From Candidatus Woesearchaeota archaeon (lineage in GTDB: Archaea > Nanobdellota > Nanobdellia > Woesearchaeales > UBA583): a stretch of DNA of 64,000 nt. How positions within the stretch are numbered: the stretch's first letter is position 1; each line of letters opens with the position of its first letter. Shown here one piece after another: positions 16,895 to 25,927 of the stretch. The notes under the pieces are model-generated. The model was not told where the DNA came from. It made no database searches and saw nothing but the letters and a program-made list of their open reading frames with translations. The stretch is taken from positions 1,116,001 through 1,180,000 of the forward strand of contig CP060218.1 of the NCBI GenBank assembly GCA_023898345.1, in the 5' to 3' direction. Position numbers and translations under genes: made by a program.

Positions 16895-17638
16895 ATGATA
16901 GGAGGAGTTTTTATTTTCATTCTGGTCCTGATTGTTCTTGTCTTCATTTTTGGAGGAATAAAACAATTAATGGAATACGAGAGGGGAATCAAGTTTACAC
17001 TTGGGCGTTATAGTTGTGACTTGGGGCCGGGCCTGAATATTGTTGTGCCTATTTTTCAAAGTTACCAACGTGTTGACATTAGGGTTAAGACTGTAGATGT
17101 GCCTAAACAAGATTGTATTACAAAGGACAATGTTTCTGTGAATGTTGATGCTGTTACGTACTATTATGTTAGTGACGTGAAAAAGGCTATTTTAGATGTT
17201 GAGGATTTTTATTATGCTGTTTCGCAACTTTCTCAAACGACAATGAGAGATGTTGTTGGTGAAGTAACTTTGGACGAATTGCTTGCTAATCGGGATGCTA
17301 TTTCCGACAAAATTAGAACGGTTATTGATAAGGCTTCAGATGCTTGGGGTTTGAAAGTTGAGCGTGTGGAATTGAAGCATATTGAGCTTCCTTCGGACAT
17401 GCAGAGAATTATGGCGCGAGAGGCCGAGGCTGAACGTGAAAAAAGAGGCATTATTATCAAGTCTGAGGGTGAAGTTATTGCGTCCGAGAATCTTGCAAAA
17501 GCAGCTTCTATTCTTGCAAAACACCCTGGAGCAATGCAGCTTCGTTCTCTTCAAACTATAAACGACATTTCCTCAGATGCCTCTCAGAAATTTATCTTTT
17601 TCCCTATTGAAATGATGGATTTTTTTAGAAAAAAGTAA
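16895..17638 (+). CDS. SPFH/stomatin-like membrane protein
   Basis: The 247-residue protein has an N-terminal membrane helix (about 5-22), then the SPFH/band 7 domain with the phrases ERGIKFTLGRY, LGPGLNIVVPIF, VDVPKQDCITKDNVSVNVDA and MQRIMAREAEAEREKRG. These proteins form ring-like membrane scaffolds and often recruit a NfeD-type protease, but no such gene is adjacent. ATG 16895 fits the TATA box; an upstream in-frame TTG or ATG would start inside the MITE flank. Length and order of parts are normal for archaeal stomatins. Confidence 0.93.
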   Translation: MIGGVFIFILVLIVLVFIFGGIKQLMEYERGIKFTLGRYSCDLGPGLNIVVPIFQSYQRVDIRVKTVDVPKQDCITKDNVSVNVDAVTYYYVSDVKKAILDVEDFYYAVSQLSQTTMRDVVGEVTLDELLANRDAISDKIRTVIDKASDAWGLKVERVELKHIELPSDMQRIMAREAEAEREKRGIIIKSEGEVIASENLAKAASILAKHPGAMQLRSLQTINDISSDASQKFIFFPIEMMDFFRKK

Positions 17639-17689
17639 TCTCGCCTCTGGCATTTTCAAAAATATTTTCTTTTTTAGTTTTAAGTAAAT

Positions 17690-17725
17690 GGTGTTCTCGA
17701 AGTAAAAAACTTCTGCGACTATACA
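17690..17725 (+). repeat. Dispersed repeat R2, partial copy
   Basis: TGGTGTTCTCGAAGTAAAAA and ACTTCTGCGACTATA match the hairpin end of the R2 family; the pyrimidine-rich half is missing. Confidence 0.6.
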
Positions 17726-17770
17726 TAAAATTTAGAGATTTTTACTTCGTTACAAGATCTTGTGCATTCT

Positions 17771-17808
17771 AAAAGTAATTTCTGGGAGACCTGTTTAAAA
17801 TTACTTTT
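17771..17808 (+). other. Perfect 11-bp hairpin downstream of the stomatin gene
   Basis: AAAAGTAATTT at 17771-17781 pairs perfectly with AAATTACTTTT at 17798-17808, with a 16-nt loop. It lies 130 nt past the stomatin stop. It may be a terminator, an RNA processing site or the edge of an unknown repeat; nothing decides between these. Confidence 0.5.
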
Positions 17809-17827
17809 TCGTAACAAAATGCCTTAG

Positions 17828-17969
17828 TAAAGAAATCGCTAAAATGTGCCTATCCCAATCGGAGTAGAGCTCCGGAGCATTACGACAATTTTCAGGACAC
17901 GAGTTCTAACTTCCAACTTGTGGTGGTCGTAGCAAAGCTGCGGAGTATAATACCCAGCTAAGGAATCAA
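17828..17969 (+). repeat. Dispersed repeat R1, long form
   Basis: The copy is the same length as the 16672 copy. Hairpin I is CGGAG-TAGAG-CTCCG and hairpin II is CGTAG-CAAAG-CTGCG, where a T-G wobble keeps the stem. It ends CCCAGCTAAGGAATC. It lies between the stomatin gene and the large wall protein; the 467-nt gap holds repeats but no gene. Confidence 0.86.
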
Positions 17970-17983
17970 AAATTTGTTTGCTG

Positions 17984-18007
17984 GAATTATTTTTGATGTG
18001 CTGTATA
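17984..18007 (+). repeat. Left copy of a 24-bp direct repeat flanking the wall-protein gene
   Basis: GAATTATTTTTGATGTGC followed by TGTATA recurs, with one change, at 23476-23499 on the other side of the 18106-23379 gene. The copies are about 5.5 kb apart. Confidence 0.7.
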
Positions 18008-18105
18008 TCAAGAAAACACTACCTGTCCCTCCCTCTGTTAACATCTCTTTGACAATGAAGAGAAACCTATTCTCTGAAGAAAAAAATATATTCTTCTTTT
18101 CACTA

Positions 18106-21100
18106 CTAAAACTCATTGACATTGCGTCGCTTGTACAGATAAACTACGATAAGTCCAATGCCTACTACAACCAAAATTAAAAAGAGAACTGTCCATGTCG
18201 CTGGAGTAAATATCTGCCCAAAATACTTTTGTTTCTCTCTTTCATCAGTTTCTGCTTGTTCTTCTGCTGCAACTTGCGCTGCGGCAAGTTCTTGCACCTC
18301 ACTCACAACAACACTGTCGACAGGACGCAAAGAGTAGTAATAGTTCCCATCACTCTCTTCCACAAACTCAGACAAATATTCCTTGCCACTAAGCTCATCA
18401 TAAACAACAAAACTTTCATCACTGAGTTTTTCATCAACATAATACAACTCAGTATACGTTCCTGAAAGCTGAGTCTGATATCGCTTGCTACTGACAATTT
18501 GCAAGTCTAATTTTTTTGCATTTAATTTACGATTACTGTCCTCATCGCCAGAAACAGTACACGCCCGAGTTTGAGTTTCAACATCAACACAAGCAGCACT
18601 GTCAGTGACAAGGCGACTTTGTTCTCCATTTACACAAACACTCCACTGACCATACTCAAAAGAAGAAACACAACTCTCAGTTCCAGTTTCATTACCCAAA
18701 ATCTCAGCAAGTTCTACAAGGTCAGAACTCTTCTTCTTCTTGGAGTTACTACTACCTCCACCGCCGCCGCCAGAAGAACTACTACTACCACCAGAAGTAC
18801 TGGAAGAACTCACCTCAACAATCGTGTACTCACTCCAGCTTGTAACCGTAAAGCTAAGACTCGTCCCATTTGCAACAATCTCACTACAAACAGACGAAGG
18901 ACAATCAACACCGTCGCGCTGCACTTTGTACTTACTGTAACTAATATTATGCAAAGTGAGACGAGCAGAAACATTAAACTCAGGAAGAAGGAAAGAGTCA
19001 AGACTAGCATGACCAGCACCAACAGAAATTTTGTCTCGAAGATCAAGTGTTCTCTCAATCTTCAAAGGAGAAAGAAAAGCAATCTCACCATATTGGTTTG
19101 AAAAGATTGCATCGCCCACAGAAAGAAGTTCACTAGAGTTCAAAGCACTAAAGTTTGTCGTACGACTCATGTTCCAAGTGCTAGCATTAAAAATAACTTC
19201 AACAGTGCCAGGCTCATCAAAAGAGTCAGTTGTAAACACAAGATCATAACCGGAACCCAAACTATTTCCAGCAAGATCAGTTCCTAAGGCGGACAAATGG
19301 AAATGGTACGTAGTCTCGTACTCAAGATCGACAGCAGGAGAAAGTTTCAAACTTCGCGATGCGTTGTCGTAGCTCGAACTAAAAGCAACACCCTCATCAT
19401 TTGTCACAGATAAAGTTCCAACAGACATTGCCTCACTAAAGGTAAAGTAGATGTCTGAACTAATCGAAACGTTGCTTGAACCGTTGAGAGGAGAAGTACT
19501 AATGAGCTGAGGAGAAACAGTATCAACATATGCTGTACGAAAACTTCCGACGACAAAACCTTTGTTCCCGGACTGGTCAAGAGAACTAAGTTTGTAGTAA
19601 TAGAGAGTATCTGAATCGAGAGCTGTTACACTGACGCTGTGCGAATCACTAAGACTACTTGAAAGACTCGTATTTTTTCCATACGAACTACTTAAACCAT
19701 ATTCAAGATAACTTTGAGAAGGTTCATCTGTCCACCAACTCACAGTTGCATTTGTACTGCCAACTGCCACTTGGACGTCATACAGAACTGGTGCGGTAAC
19801 GTCAGAACTGGTAACTACAAGTTCACTTGGGGAATCAGTTCCGGAACTGATACTGCTACTCACATTCTCAGAGAGAACGGCGACAAAATAATACTCGGGA
19901 TTACCTGCTGTACAAATTCCAAAGAGATTACCGTCGCATTCCCATTCTGAAATCCAAGAAGCAAGTGCTTGATTGCCCGAGAATTGCGTACTCAGTGTCA
20001 TAACAGTTGTATCAAGTAGGTCATCTTCGTAAATCGTAATGGTAAGGGATTTTCCGTCACAGTTCGTTCCGCTGACAATTGCTTCAACTTCTTCTCCATC
20101 TTGAGCAAGAAGGGAAGACCAAGAGGCAGAACTTAAATGACAGGAGGGAACGCTTCCAACGGAAAAGGAGATTTGGTAGTCATCGGGATTGCGATTACCA
20201 GAACTGTCGGAACACTTCACATAGTACGAGTAACTTTGGCCGTCACTGAGGCCGGAAACCAAGGTGCTGTGTGAGAAAGCGCCTGTGCTAGAAAAGGGAA
20301 TCATTGTGCTATAACTTGTTCCGGAAACGGGGGAATACCGACAGGTAGCAGCTTCATTGCTTGTCACTTGTAATGTGATTTGACTTGTTCCTGCTGCAAG
20401 TTGCCCGCTTGGAGAGCCGCCACTTAGGAGGGCTGGACTCACATCAGGAGTTAAAATGTCGAGGTAAAAAGACATGGGGCCTTGGTTTCCTGCAGCATCG
20501 TATGCTTGAACGGAGTAGCTGTAAAAGGATTGTTCGGTGACGGTGGAATCCACATACACGGGGTTAGTGCTTATGCCAATTTGGCTAGTCGGTGTACATT
20601 CTTGACCGCTGCAACGGTAAATGCGATAAGAGCTTACTCCGACGTTGTCGCTGGCAGCGGACCAGGACAGAGTAACTGAACTTCCAGTAAGGGAGGTGTT
20701 CGTAAGCCCCATAACTTGGGACGGAGGGGTTGTGTCAACTTCTGTCTGGGAAGCTTCTGTCGTAATCCCCACAATAGAAGAATACGAGCCATTATTGCCA
20801 CTAGCATCAATTGCGCGAACACGATACCTGTAACTGATGCTTGCCGCCACAGTAGTGTCTTCAAATGAAAGGCTGCCTGTATTTCCTATTAACACAAAAT
20901 TAGAACAACCACTACCAGTACAACGTTCAATTTCATAGTTCACAACTCCAACATTATCACTAGCTGCCAACCATGTCAAACCGACATTACTAGAAGTCAC
21001 TTCACTTGCAACTAAACCACTTACTTGAGAAGGGGCCTGTGTGTCTTCACTGTTATTACTTTGACTTTCATTATCATCACTAACCACTACAATTTCAGCA

Positions 21101-23379
21101 AGCCATAAAACACTTGCATACTTTACATTTCCTTCTCCTGCAGCCTGATACAAACGCAAGATCTTTGTCGATGGCATGGCACTTACATTAATTATGCTGC
21201 TTGGAACATCATTCGAACCCCCAATAGTTGTAAACGTTTGAAACGCACTGCCATCAAAATATTGAATCTGCAATGTCTCAGGCTGCATGTAATAATTTCC
21301 ATTATTATCACCCCAGTATATAGTAAGACTACTAAGATTCATACTTGTATTAAACTCAAGTTCAACCCAATTTGGGTTACTAATGTTCTGTGCAGAAGCC
21401 CATTCTGTTTGAATATCTCCATCAATAAGATGAGACAAATCATAGGCATTATCATTGTAGGTACTGTCAACACGAACAGTAAGTGAAATATTGTTATCCA
21501 CCACACTAATATTCTCCTCTCCTCCACTTTGTTCAGCTAGGGTAGAAACTGAAAGGGTAGTAGAATTTGCAGTATTGCTTGCTCCGTCGTAAGCCTGAAC
21601 ATAATAACTGTAAGTAGTATTGGCATTCAAACCTGTGCCATTATAGTTTGTCCCCGTGATAGTTCCGACTAAGCTTCCATCACGAAATACCCTATAACCA
21701 ATAACTCCAACATTATCAGTTGAAGCAGACCATGAAAGAGAAATAGAATCCACTGTTTGAGAAGGACTATTCAGATTAGCTGGAGCCGTTGGAGATTCGG
21801 AATCATTAGAAACGCCTCCCCCACTAGAGTTCAAATTTATCTCAGCTCCTTTCTTCCCATAGTATTGAGTATACGTTCCAGCCAATCTACCTTGACTGTC
21901 CACTGCTTGAGTACTACTTAATAAAAGAAGGTTAGGTTCATGAATTGAAGTAGAGATATCCTCATCCCAACTATTAAGGCTTTGCGTATTATATGCTGTT
22001 ATAACATTACCATCAGTCATATAATCTTCATTGCCTCTAAAACGCAGAATGGTCGCACCACCTCCTGCAAATGTATTTCTATAAAAATAATTATTTGTAG
22101 TCGTTCCTACATTTTCCATAGAAGCAAGAAAAATCCCCGCGGTATCATCAGTCTTTATAGTATTGTAAGAAACTTCATTGTAGCCAGAATAATCAGCAAT
22201 CGTATTTCCAATAGCAATCTGATATCCTATAGTATTACTAAAAAAATTATCCCTGATGGTCACATATCTTCCCGTATATTTCATCCATAATCCATACCCG
22301 GTCTCACTATTCTCTCCTCTGTTTCCCTCAACTATTACATAATCGGTATCATAGAGATCTACATAATGTCCATTCCCTCCGTTCCTGTTACTAATATTTG
22401 TCAAAAGATTATCACTGTATAATATATTCTGCTTGTAAGCAGTAGTCTTACTTAAAAAAACGGTTCCTGTATTGTCGTTACCCGCAGTACCTGGACCCAG
22501 ATTTGTAAAATGATTTCTCCACCATGAAGCTCTATTGGAAACACCTGTCACCCAAAAATAATGTGCATTCGCCACATCCTGTCTTCCATTAGTAAACGTT
22601 AGATCAGCAACAAATATGTCATCCATATTGCTTTGAACCATAATTTTCGCCTTCGAAGCATCTATGACTGCAGTTTCCCCCGGATAACCAATCAAAGTTC
22701 TTGTTTTAGAATCTTCTTCTAGACGAACGTTATAATTATTAGCTGAACTTCCTATTAATTCATACTCTCCACCTCTAAACACAATGATCTTATCATGATA
22801 AGTATTATCAGAAGCATCTCCTTTGTACCAATCTGAAATATCTTCTAGTGGCTGAGTAATTGTCCCCACCTTTGTTCCTGAATAACCGTCCTCAATAAAA
22901 ACAAATTTAGAAGCATCAACCGTTACAGACCAATTAACGTCAATTATATTATATTCTTGATCTGTAACTCGTACTACAAAAGTGTAGGTTCCAGAACTAG
23001 GAGGGTTCCAGCTGACTACCCCATATTCCTCAGTTCTTGGAATTGTTCCAATTGAAGCACCACTTGGGCCAGAGAGAATCTCATAACTAAAAGGCCAAGA
23101 CCCTCCTTGAATACCTATTGGAATTTCATAGGGCATATCAGGATGGGCAAATTTATGCCTTGCATGAATAGAAGTTTCATCATCCGGTCTTGGATACACA
23201 ACATGCATTGGTATCTTTGCAGGAATAAACTCTCCCGAACTTAATTTCCACAAACTTTCGTCAACAGCAGCAAAAGAAGTGCTGCTCAAAAAAGCTATGA
23301 ATAGCAACAACCAAGAACATAGATGTAACAATTTTTTTCTTGACTTTAAGGAATTTCCTAGTGTGAAATTATACCCCAT
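18106..23379 (-). CDS. Giant multidomain cell-surface protein
   Basis: From ATG 23379 (26 nt after a TATA box) the protein has 1757 residues. In order it shows a signal peptide (about 10-37), an Ig-like He_PIG-type domain, a right-handed beta-helix with Asn-rich coils (about 170-470), a fibronectin III domain, an F5/8 type C (discoidin-like) domain (phrase LIDGDIQTEWASAQN), several more FN3 domains, a Big_5-like domain (SPLNGSSNVSISSDIYFTFS), a Ser/Gly linker, a Cys-rich TSP1-like segment (YGQWSVCVNGEQSR) and a C-terminal membrane helix before KRRNVNEF. It is anchored in the membrane and probably binds glycans or neighbouring cells. A lyase activity of the beta-helix is possible but no catalytic set is evident. 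Confidence 0.92.
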   Translation of the reverse strand: MGYNFTLGNSLKSRKKLLHLCSWLLLFIAFLSSTSFAAVDESLWKLSSGEFIPAKIPMHVVYPRPDDETSIHARHKFAHPDMPYEIPIGIQGGSWPFSYEILSGPSGASIGTIPRTEEYGVVSWNPPSSGTYTFVVRVTDQEYNIIDVNWSVTVDASKFVFIEDGYSGTKVGTITQPLEDISDWYKGDASDNTYHDKIIVFRGGEYELIGSSANNYNVRLEEDSKTRTLIGYPGETAVIDASKAKIMVQSNMDDIFVADLTFTNGRQDVANAHYFWVTGVSNRASWWRNHFTNLGPGTAGNDNTGTVFLSKTTAYKQNILYSDNLLTNISNRNGGNGHYVDLYDTDYVIVEGNRGENSETGYGLWMKYTGRYVTIRDNFFSNTIGYQIAIGNTIADYSGYNEVSYNTIKTDDTAGIFLASMENVGTTTNNYFYRNTFAGGGATILRFRGNEDYMTDGNVITAYNTQSLNSWDEDISTSIHEPNLLLLSSTQAVDSQGRLAGTYTQYYGKKGAEINLNSSGGGVSNDSESPTAPANLNSPSQTVDSISLSWSASTDNVGVIGYRVFRDGSLVGTITGTNYNGTGLNANTTYSYYVQAYDGASNTANSTTLSVSTLAEQSGGEENISVVDNNISLTVRVDSTYNDNAYDLSHLIDGDIQTEWASAQNISNPNWVELEFNTSMNLSSLTIYWGDNNGNYYMQPETLQIQYFDGSAFQTFTTIGGSNDVPSSIINVSAMPSTKILRLYQAAGEGNVKYASVLWLAEIVVVSDDNESQSNNSEDTQAPSQVSGLVASEVTSSNVGLTWLAASDNVGVVNYEIERCTGSGCSNFVLIGNTGSLSFEDTTVAASISYRYRVRAIDASGNNGSYSSIVGITTEASQTEVDTTPPSQVMGLTNTSLTGSSVTLSWSAASDNVGVSSYRIYRCSGQECTPTSQIGISTNPVYVDSTVTEQSFYSYSVQAYDAAGNQGPMSFYLDILTPDVSPALLSGGSPSGQLAAGTSQITLQVTSNEAATCRYSPVSGTSYSTMIPFSSTGAFSHSTLVSGLSDGQSYSYYVKCSDSSGNRNPDDYQISFSVGSVPSCHLSSASWSSLLAQDGEEVEAIVSGTNCDGKSLTITIYEDDLLDTTVMTLSTQFSGNQALASWISEWECDGNLFGICTAGNPEYYFVAVLSENVSSSISSGTDSPSELVVTSSDVTAPVLYDVQVAVGSTNATVSWWTDEPSQSYLEYGLSSSYGKNTSLSSSLSDSHSVSVTALDSDTLYYYKLSSLDQSGNKGFVVGSFRTAYVDTVSPQLISTSPLNGSSNVSISSDIYFTFSEAMSVGTLSVTNDEGVAFSSSYDNASRSLKLSPAVDLEYETTYHFHLSALGTDLAGNSLGSGYDLVFTTDSFDEPGTVEVIFNASTWNMSRTTNFSALNSSELLSVGDAIFSNQYGEIAFLSPLKIERTLDLRDKISVGAGHASLDSFLLPEFNVSARLTLHNISYSKYKVQRDGVDCPSSVCSEIVANGTSLSFTVTSWSEYTIVEVSSSSTSGGSSSSSGGGGGGSSNSKKKKSSDLVELAEILGNETGTESCVSSFEYGQWSVCVNGEQSRLVTDSAACVDVETQTRACTVSGDEDSNRKLNAKKLDLQIVSSKRYQTQLSGTYTELYYVDEKLSDESFVVYDELSGKEYLSEFVEESDGNYYYSLRPVDSVVVSEVQELAAAQVAAEEQAETDEREKQKYFGQIFTPATWTVLFLILVVVGIGLIVVYLYKRRNVNEF

Positions 23380-23400
23380 GGGTTTTTTATTAAAAAGCAC

Positions 23401-23408
23401 TATATAAA
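23401..23408 (-). promoter_or_regulatory. TATA box of the giant surface protein
   Basis: The minus strand reads TTTATATA about 26 nt before ATG 23379, which rejects the longer in-frame start at 23463. Confidence 0.6.
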
Positions 23409-23475
23409 TTCTTTTCACTCGAAAATTGACCAATTTGGTGAAACCTAGCACTCGATTGCACAAAACAAAGAGTCA

Positions 23476-23499
23476 GAATTATTTTTGATGTGCGGTATA
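23476..23499 (+). repeat. Right copy of the 24-bp direct repeat
   Basis: The sequence GAATTATTTTTGATGTGC followed by GGTATA matches the left copy in 23 of 24 positions. Confidence 0.7.
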
Positions 23500-23506
23500 A
23501 CAGCGA

Positions 23507-23518
23507 CATATATATAAA
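23507..23518 (+). promoter_or_regulatory. TATA box of the 23540 gene
   Basis: ATATATATAAAG lies about 28 nt before ATG 23540. Confidence 0.55.
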
Positions 23519-23539
23519 GCGTTGAGTTTCTTTTTTTCT

Positions 23540-24085
23540 ATGGAGTTCCCAAAGGGATATGGTTCTTTAAAGCTTGACCTTCGCTATAATGGTTTTTTGG
23601 ATAAAGCGTTGAGCTCTTATGAACAAAATATTGCACTGGGACTTTTGGGAATTGGAGTGCTTCTTGGCTTTATTATTCTCCTTCAATTTTTTTCTCTTTT
23701 CTCTCTCTTTAAATTTGTAAAACTTATTGAGCTCCTTCTTGCAAGTTTGATTCCTGCTGGAATTGTGTATCTTCTTTTCTTTAAACCAACAGAGTATAAA
23801 ATTCTTTTTTTTGAGAATGGTTTGTATTATGAAGACTTAGCTCTTACAACTACTTTGCAAACAATTGGCTGGAAAATGTACTTTGCCACATATGCTGAAA
23901 TTAGTTATGCGAATGTCAAAGAGAAGGAGATTGTTCTCAATTTTAGCAACTCCTTTACTGGGCGCTATGAACAAGAGTATCAGGTTCAGGAATACTTTCA
24001 TGCAATGAGAAATTTAAGCCTTGCAGAAAAACAAACCATTCTTGCTTTCTTACGGCAGAAACATGTTCAAATAAATGAACTTTAG
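23540..24085 (+). CDS. Two-helix membrane protein of unknown function
   Basis: The 181-residue protein has a short N-terminal segment, two membrane helices (about 32-52 and 57-80) and a soluble C-terminal domain of about 95 residues that looks like a PH-type fold (phrase ILFFENGLYYEDLALTT). ATG 23540 fits the TATA box. It could be a bPH-like membrane protein, but the match is only by general layout. It reads divergently from the giant surface protein gene. Confidence 0.75.
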   Translation: MEFPKGYGSLKLDLRYNGFLDKALSSYEQNIALGLLGIGVLLGFIILLQFFSLFSLFKFVKLIELLLASLIPAGIVYLLFFKPTEYKILFFENGLYYEDLALTTTLQTIGWKMYFATYAEISYANVKEKEIVLNFSNSFTGRYEQEYQVQEYFHAMRNLSLAEKQTILAFLRQKHVQINEL

Positions 24086-24155
24086 ATTTGTTGCTGGTCT
24101 CTGTCTTAGAGAAGATGTTCGCTTTGCATTTTACTGAGAATTTTGAAAAACCTCT

Positions 24156-24746
24156 CTACTTTTTATTTCTTCCTCTTTTTTCAATATTCTCTAGTCGCTT
24201 TACAACAGCTTCTCCAAAGCTAAGAAGTTTATATTTTTCAAGAAGATTCTTCTTGAGGGAGAATAATTGTGGATGTTCGTTTTTTATACAGGTAAAAAAT
24301 AAATGAAGGTCTGATGCTCTATCTTCAATTTTCTTTGAGAATTTTGAAAGACCAAAATCAATCAGAAATACATCCTTTTCTTTTGTTAGCATGTTTAGTG
24401 TCGTTAGGTCACCGTGGACGACTTCTGCTTCATGCATGTTCATAATTTCTTCAAAGGCTTTGGACAGGAGTGTTTCATCAAGAACTTCCTTGAGCACTTT
24501 TGCATTAAGATATTCTATGGTTATACTCATTTCTTCTTTTTCTACTTTCATCTCGAGGAGTTTTGGTACGTGAATTTCTTTTTGGTGGAGGTATTCTAAA
24601 ATTTTTGCTTCTCTTTTTGTACGCTCTTTTCTTAGGCGCAAATCAATGCTTTCTATGCGATATGTTTTCGCTTCTCGTATCTTGATTAAACTTGTTTTGT
24701 CTTTACGATACAAAGAACTTTCTGCGCCTTCTGAAAAGAGCTCCAT
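24156..24746 (-). CDS. bud32: Kae1-associated kinase Bud32 (KEOPS subunit)
   Basis: The 196-residue small RIO-like kinase works in the KEOPS complex, which makes N6-threonylcarbamoyl-adenosine in tRNA. It has the family marks: EGAESSLY in the nucleotide-binding loop, a Lys in SLIKIREAK, HGDLTTLNML at 111-120, DFGLSKF at 130-136 and EDRASDLHLF at 141-150. Kae1 is often fused or adjacent in archaea but is not in this window, so the gene is separate here. Confidence 0.95.
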   Translation of the reverse strand: MELFSEGAESSLYRKDKTSLIKIREAKTYRIESIDLRLRKERTKREAKILEYLHQKEIHVPKLLEMKVEKEEMSITIEYLNAKVLKEVLDETLLSKAFEEIMNMHEAEVVHGDLTTLNMLTKEKDVFLIDFGLSKFSKKIEDRASDLHLFFTCIKNEHPQLFSLKKNLLEKYKLLSFGEAVVKRLENIEKRGRNKK

Positions 24747-24779
24747 ACATTTATAAATGCCTTCTTTCTTTTAAAAATT

Positions 24780-25031
24780 ATGGGAGACAAGAAAATTTTT
24801 GAGCGTTTTGAGGCAGAACTTGTTCATCAGGCAAAAGGGTATGTGCGTGATAGAGTAACAAAAAAGTTAATTCAAATTGGCGAAGTTTCTCTCGCTTTTT
24901 TTATGGCATTTCTTCTCTTGGTTCTTGGACTTGCTCAAATACTTGGGACGTATGTCTCTTTTTTGAGTGGTGGCTGGAACTACCTTCTTTTAGGTGCTTG
25001 TTTTCTTCTTGTCGGTTTGGTTTTGAAGTAA
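24780..25031 (+). CDS. Small two-helix membrane protein
   Basis: The 83-residue protein has a basic amphipathic N-terminus and two membrane helices (about 38-60 and 65-82). It reads divergently from bud32 with a 33-nt gap and lies 35 nt before the AlaRS-like gene, so it may share that transcript. I see no family motif; the layout resembles phage-holin-superfamily or DUF1469-type proteins. Confidence 0.65.
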   Translation: MGDKKIFERFEAELVHQAKGYVRDRVTKKLIQIGEVSLAFFMAFLLLVLGLAQILGTYVSFLSGGWNYLLLGACFLLVGLVLK

Positions 25032-25066
25032 ACATATAAAAATTAAGAGGGAATTCATAAGTAAAA

Positions 25067-25927
25067 ATGGAAGAAATTATTGAAATGGAAGTTGATTTGG
25101 ACCATAGGGAACAGCTTCGCAGGCTCCACACAGCAACACATATTCTTAATCATGTTGCTCACAAGGTCTTAGGAAATCATGTTTGGCAAAACGGCTCTAA
25201 CCTTAAACCTGAACTTGGCTCTTTGGACCTTACCCATTATGAGATTCCTAGTAAGGCACAGCTTGATGAAATTGAGAGACAAATTAATGAGGTTATTTTT
25301 GCTGATAGGACTGTGAGTGTTGAAGAAGTCGATAGGGATGAAGCTGAAAAGAAATATGGATTTTCTTTGTACCAAGGTGGTGCTATTCCGATGAAATCTA
25401 TTCGTGTTGTTCACATTGACGAGAGTGACATTGAAGCTTGTGGTGGAACGCATATGCAAAGGACGGGAGGCATTGGTTTCTTTACTATTGTGGATGTTCA
25501 GAAGATTCAGGATGGAGTTGTTCGTTTTTTGTACAAGGTCCATTTGCACGCGTTGTCTTATGTGCAAGAAAGAGAAAATCTTCTTTTGGCTGCTTCGGAA
25601 AATCTTGGAGTTCCATCTGTACAGTTGGCGCAGGCTTCAGAGAAATTCTTTAAGGAGTGGAAGGAACAGAGAAAAGAGATTGAACGCTTGCAGGGGAAGG
25701 TAAAGGTTTTACTCCTGGAGCAGCTTTCAGTTTCTAAAAAAAATGAATTGAAACTTGAAGAGACAGATATGGCGTTGTTACAAGAGATTTTTGCGGCAGC
25801 CCTTGCAAAGTATTCAAGTTTTAAGCTTTCTTCTCCTCTTGCAATTTTGGCGACAAAGGATAGGGAAGATATTGGCAAGTACAAGAAAAAAATTGATAGG
25901 GGGAGCTTTATGCTTTATCTCCTATGA
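25067..25927 (+). CDS. alaS: Alanyl-tRNA synthetase, C-terminal editing part (split AlaRS candidate)
   Basis: The 286 residues match the second half of archaeal AlaRS. The editing domain has HTATH (Zn ligands His21 and His25), YGFSLYQGG and EACGGTHMQRTGGIG (Cys125 and His129). It is followed by the AlaRS coil (phrase KFFKEWKEQRKEIERL), which free AlaX editing proteins normally lack. The aminoacylation half is not encoded upstream; the frame starts with its own ATG. The usual Gly-rich DHHA1 end is missing, and the protein stops after about 60 residues of that region. Nanoarchaeum equitans also has AlaRS in two genes. An AlaX-type trans-editing role is the alternative. Confidence 0.85.
   Translation: MEEIIEMEVDLDHREQLRRLHTATHILNHVAHKVLGNHVWQNGSNLKPELGSLDLTHYEIPSKAQLDEIERQINEVIFADRTVSVEEVDRDEAEKKYGFSLYQGGAIPMKSIRVVHIDESDIEACGGTHMQRTGGIGFFTIVDVQKIQDGVVRFLYKVHLHALSYVQERENLLLAASENLGVPSVQLAQASEKFFKEWKEQRKEIERLQGKVKVLLLEQLSVSKKNELKLEETDMALLQEIFAAALAKYSSFKLSSPLAILATKDREDIGKYKKKIDRGSFMLYLL

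Noticed and set aside
17974..18180. 68-codon plus-strand frame at the end of the giant surface gene
   Set aside because: It overlaps the direct repeat and the opposite coding strand and has no motif.
18571..19101. 176-codon plus-strand frame rich in Thr and Arg
   Set aside because: It is the mirror of the Ser/Gly-rich and FN3-type coding on the minus strand.
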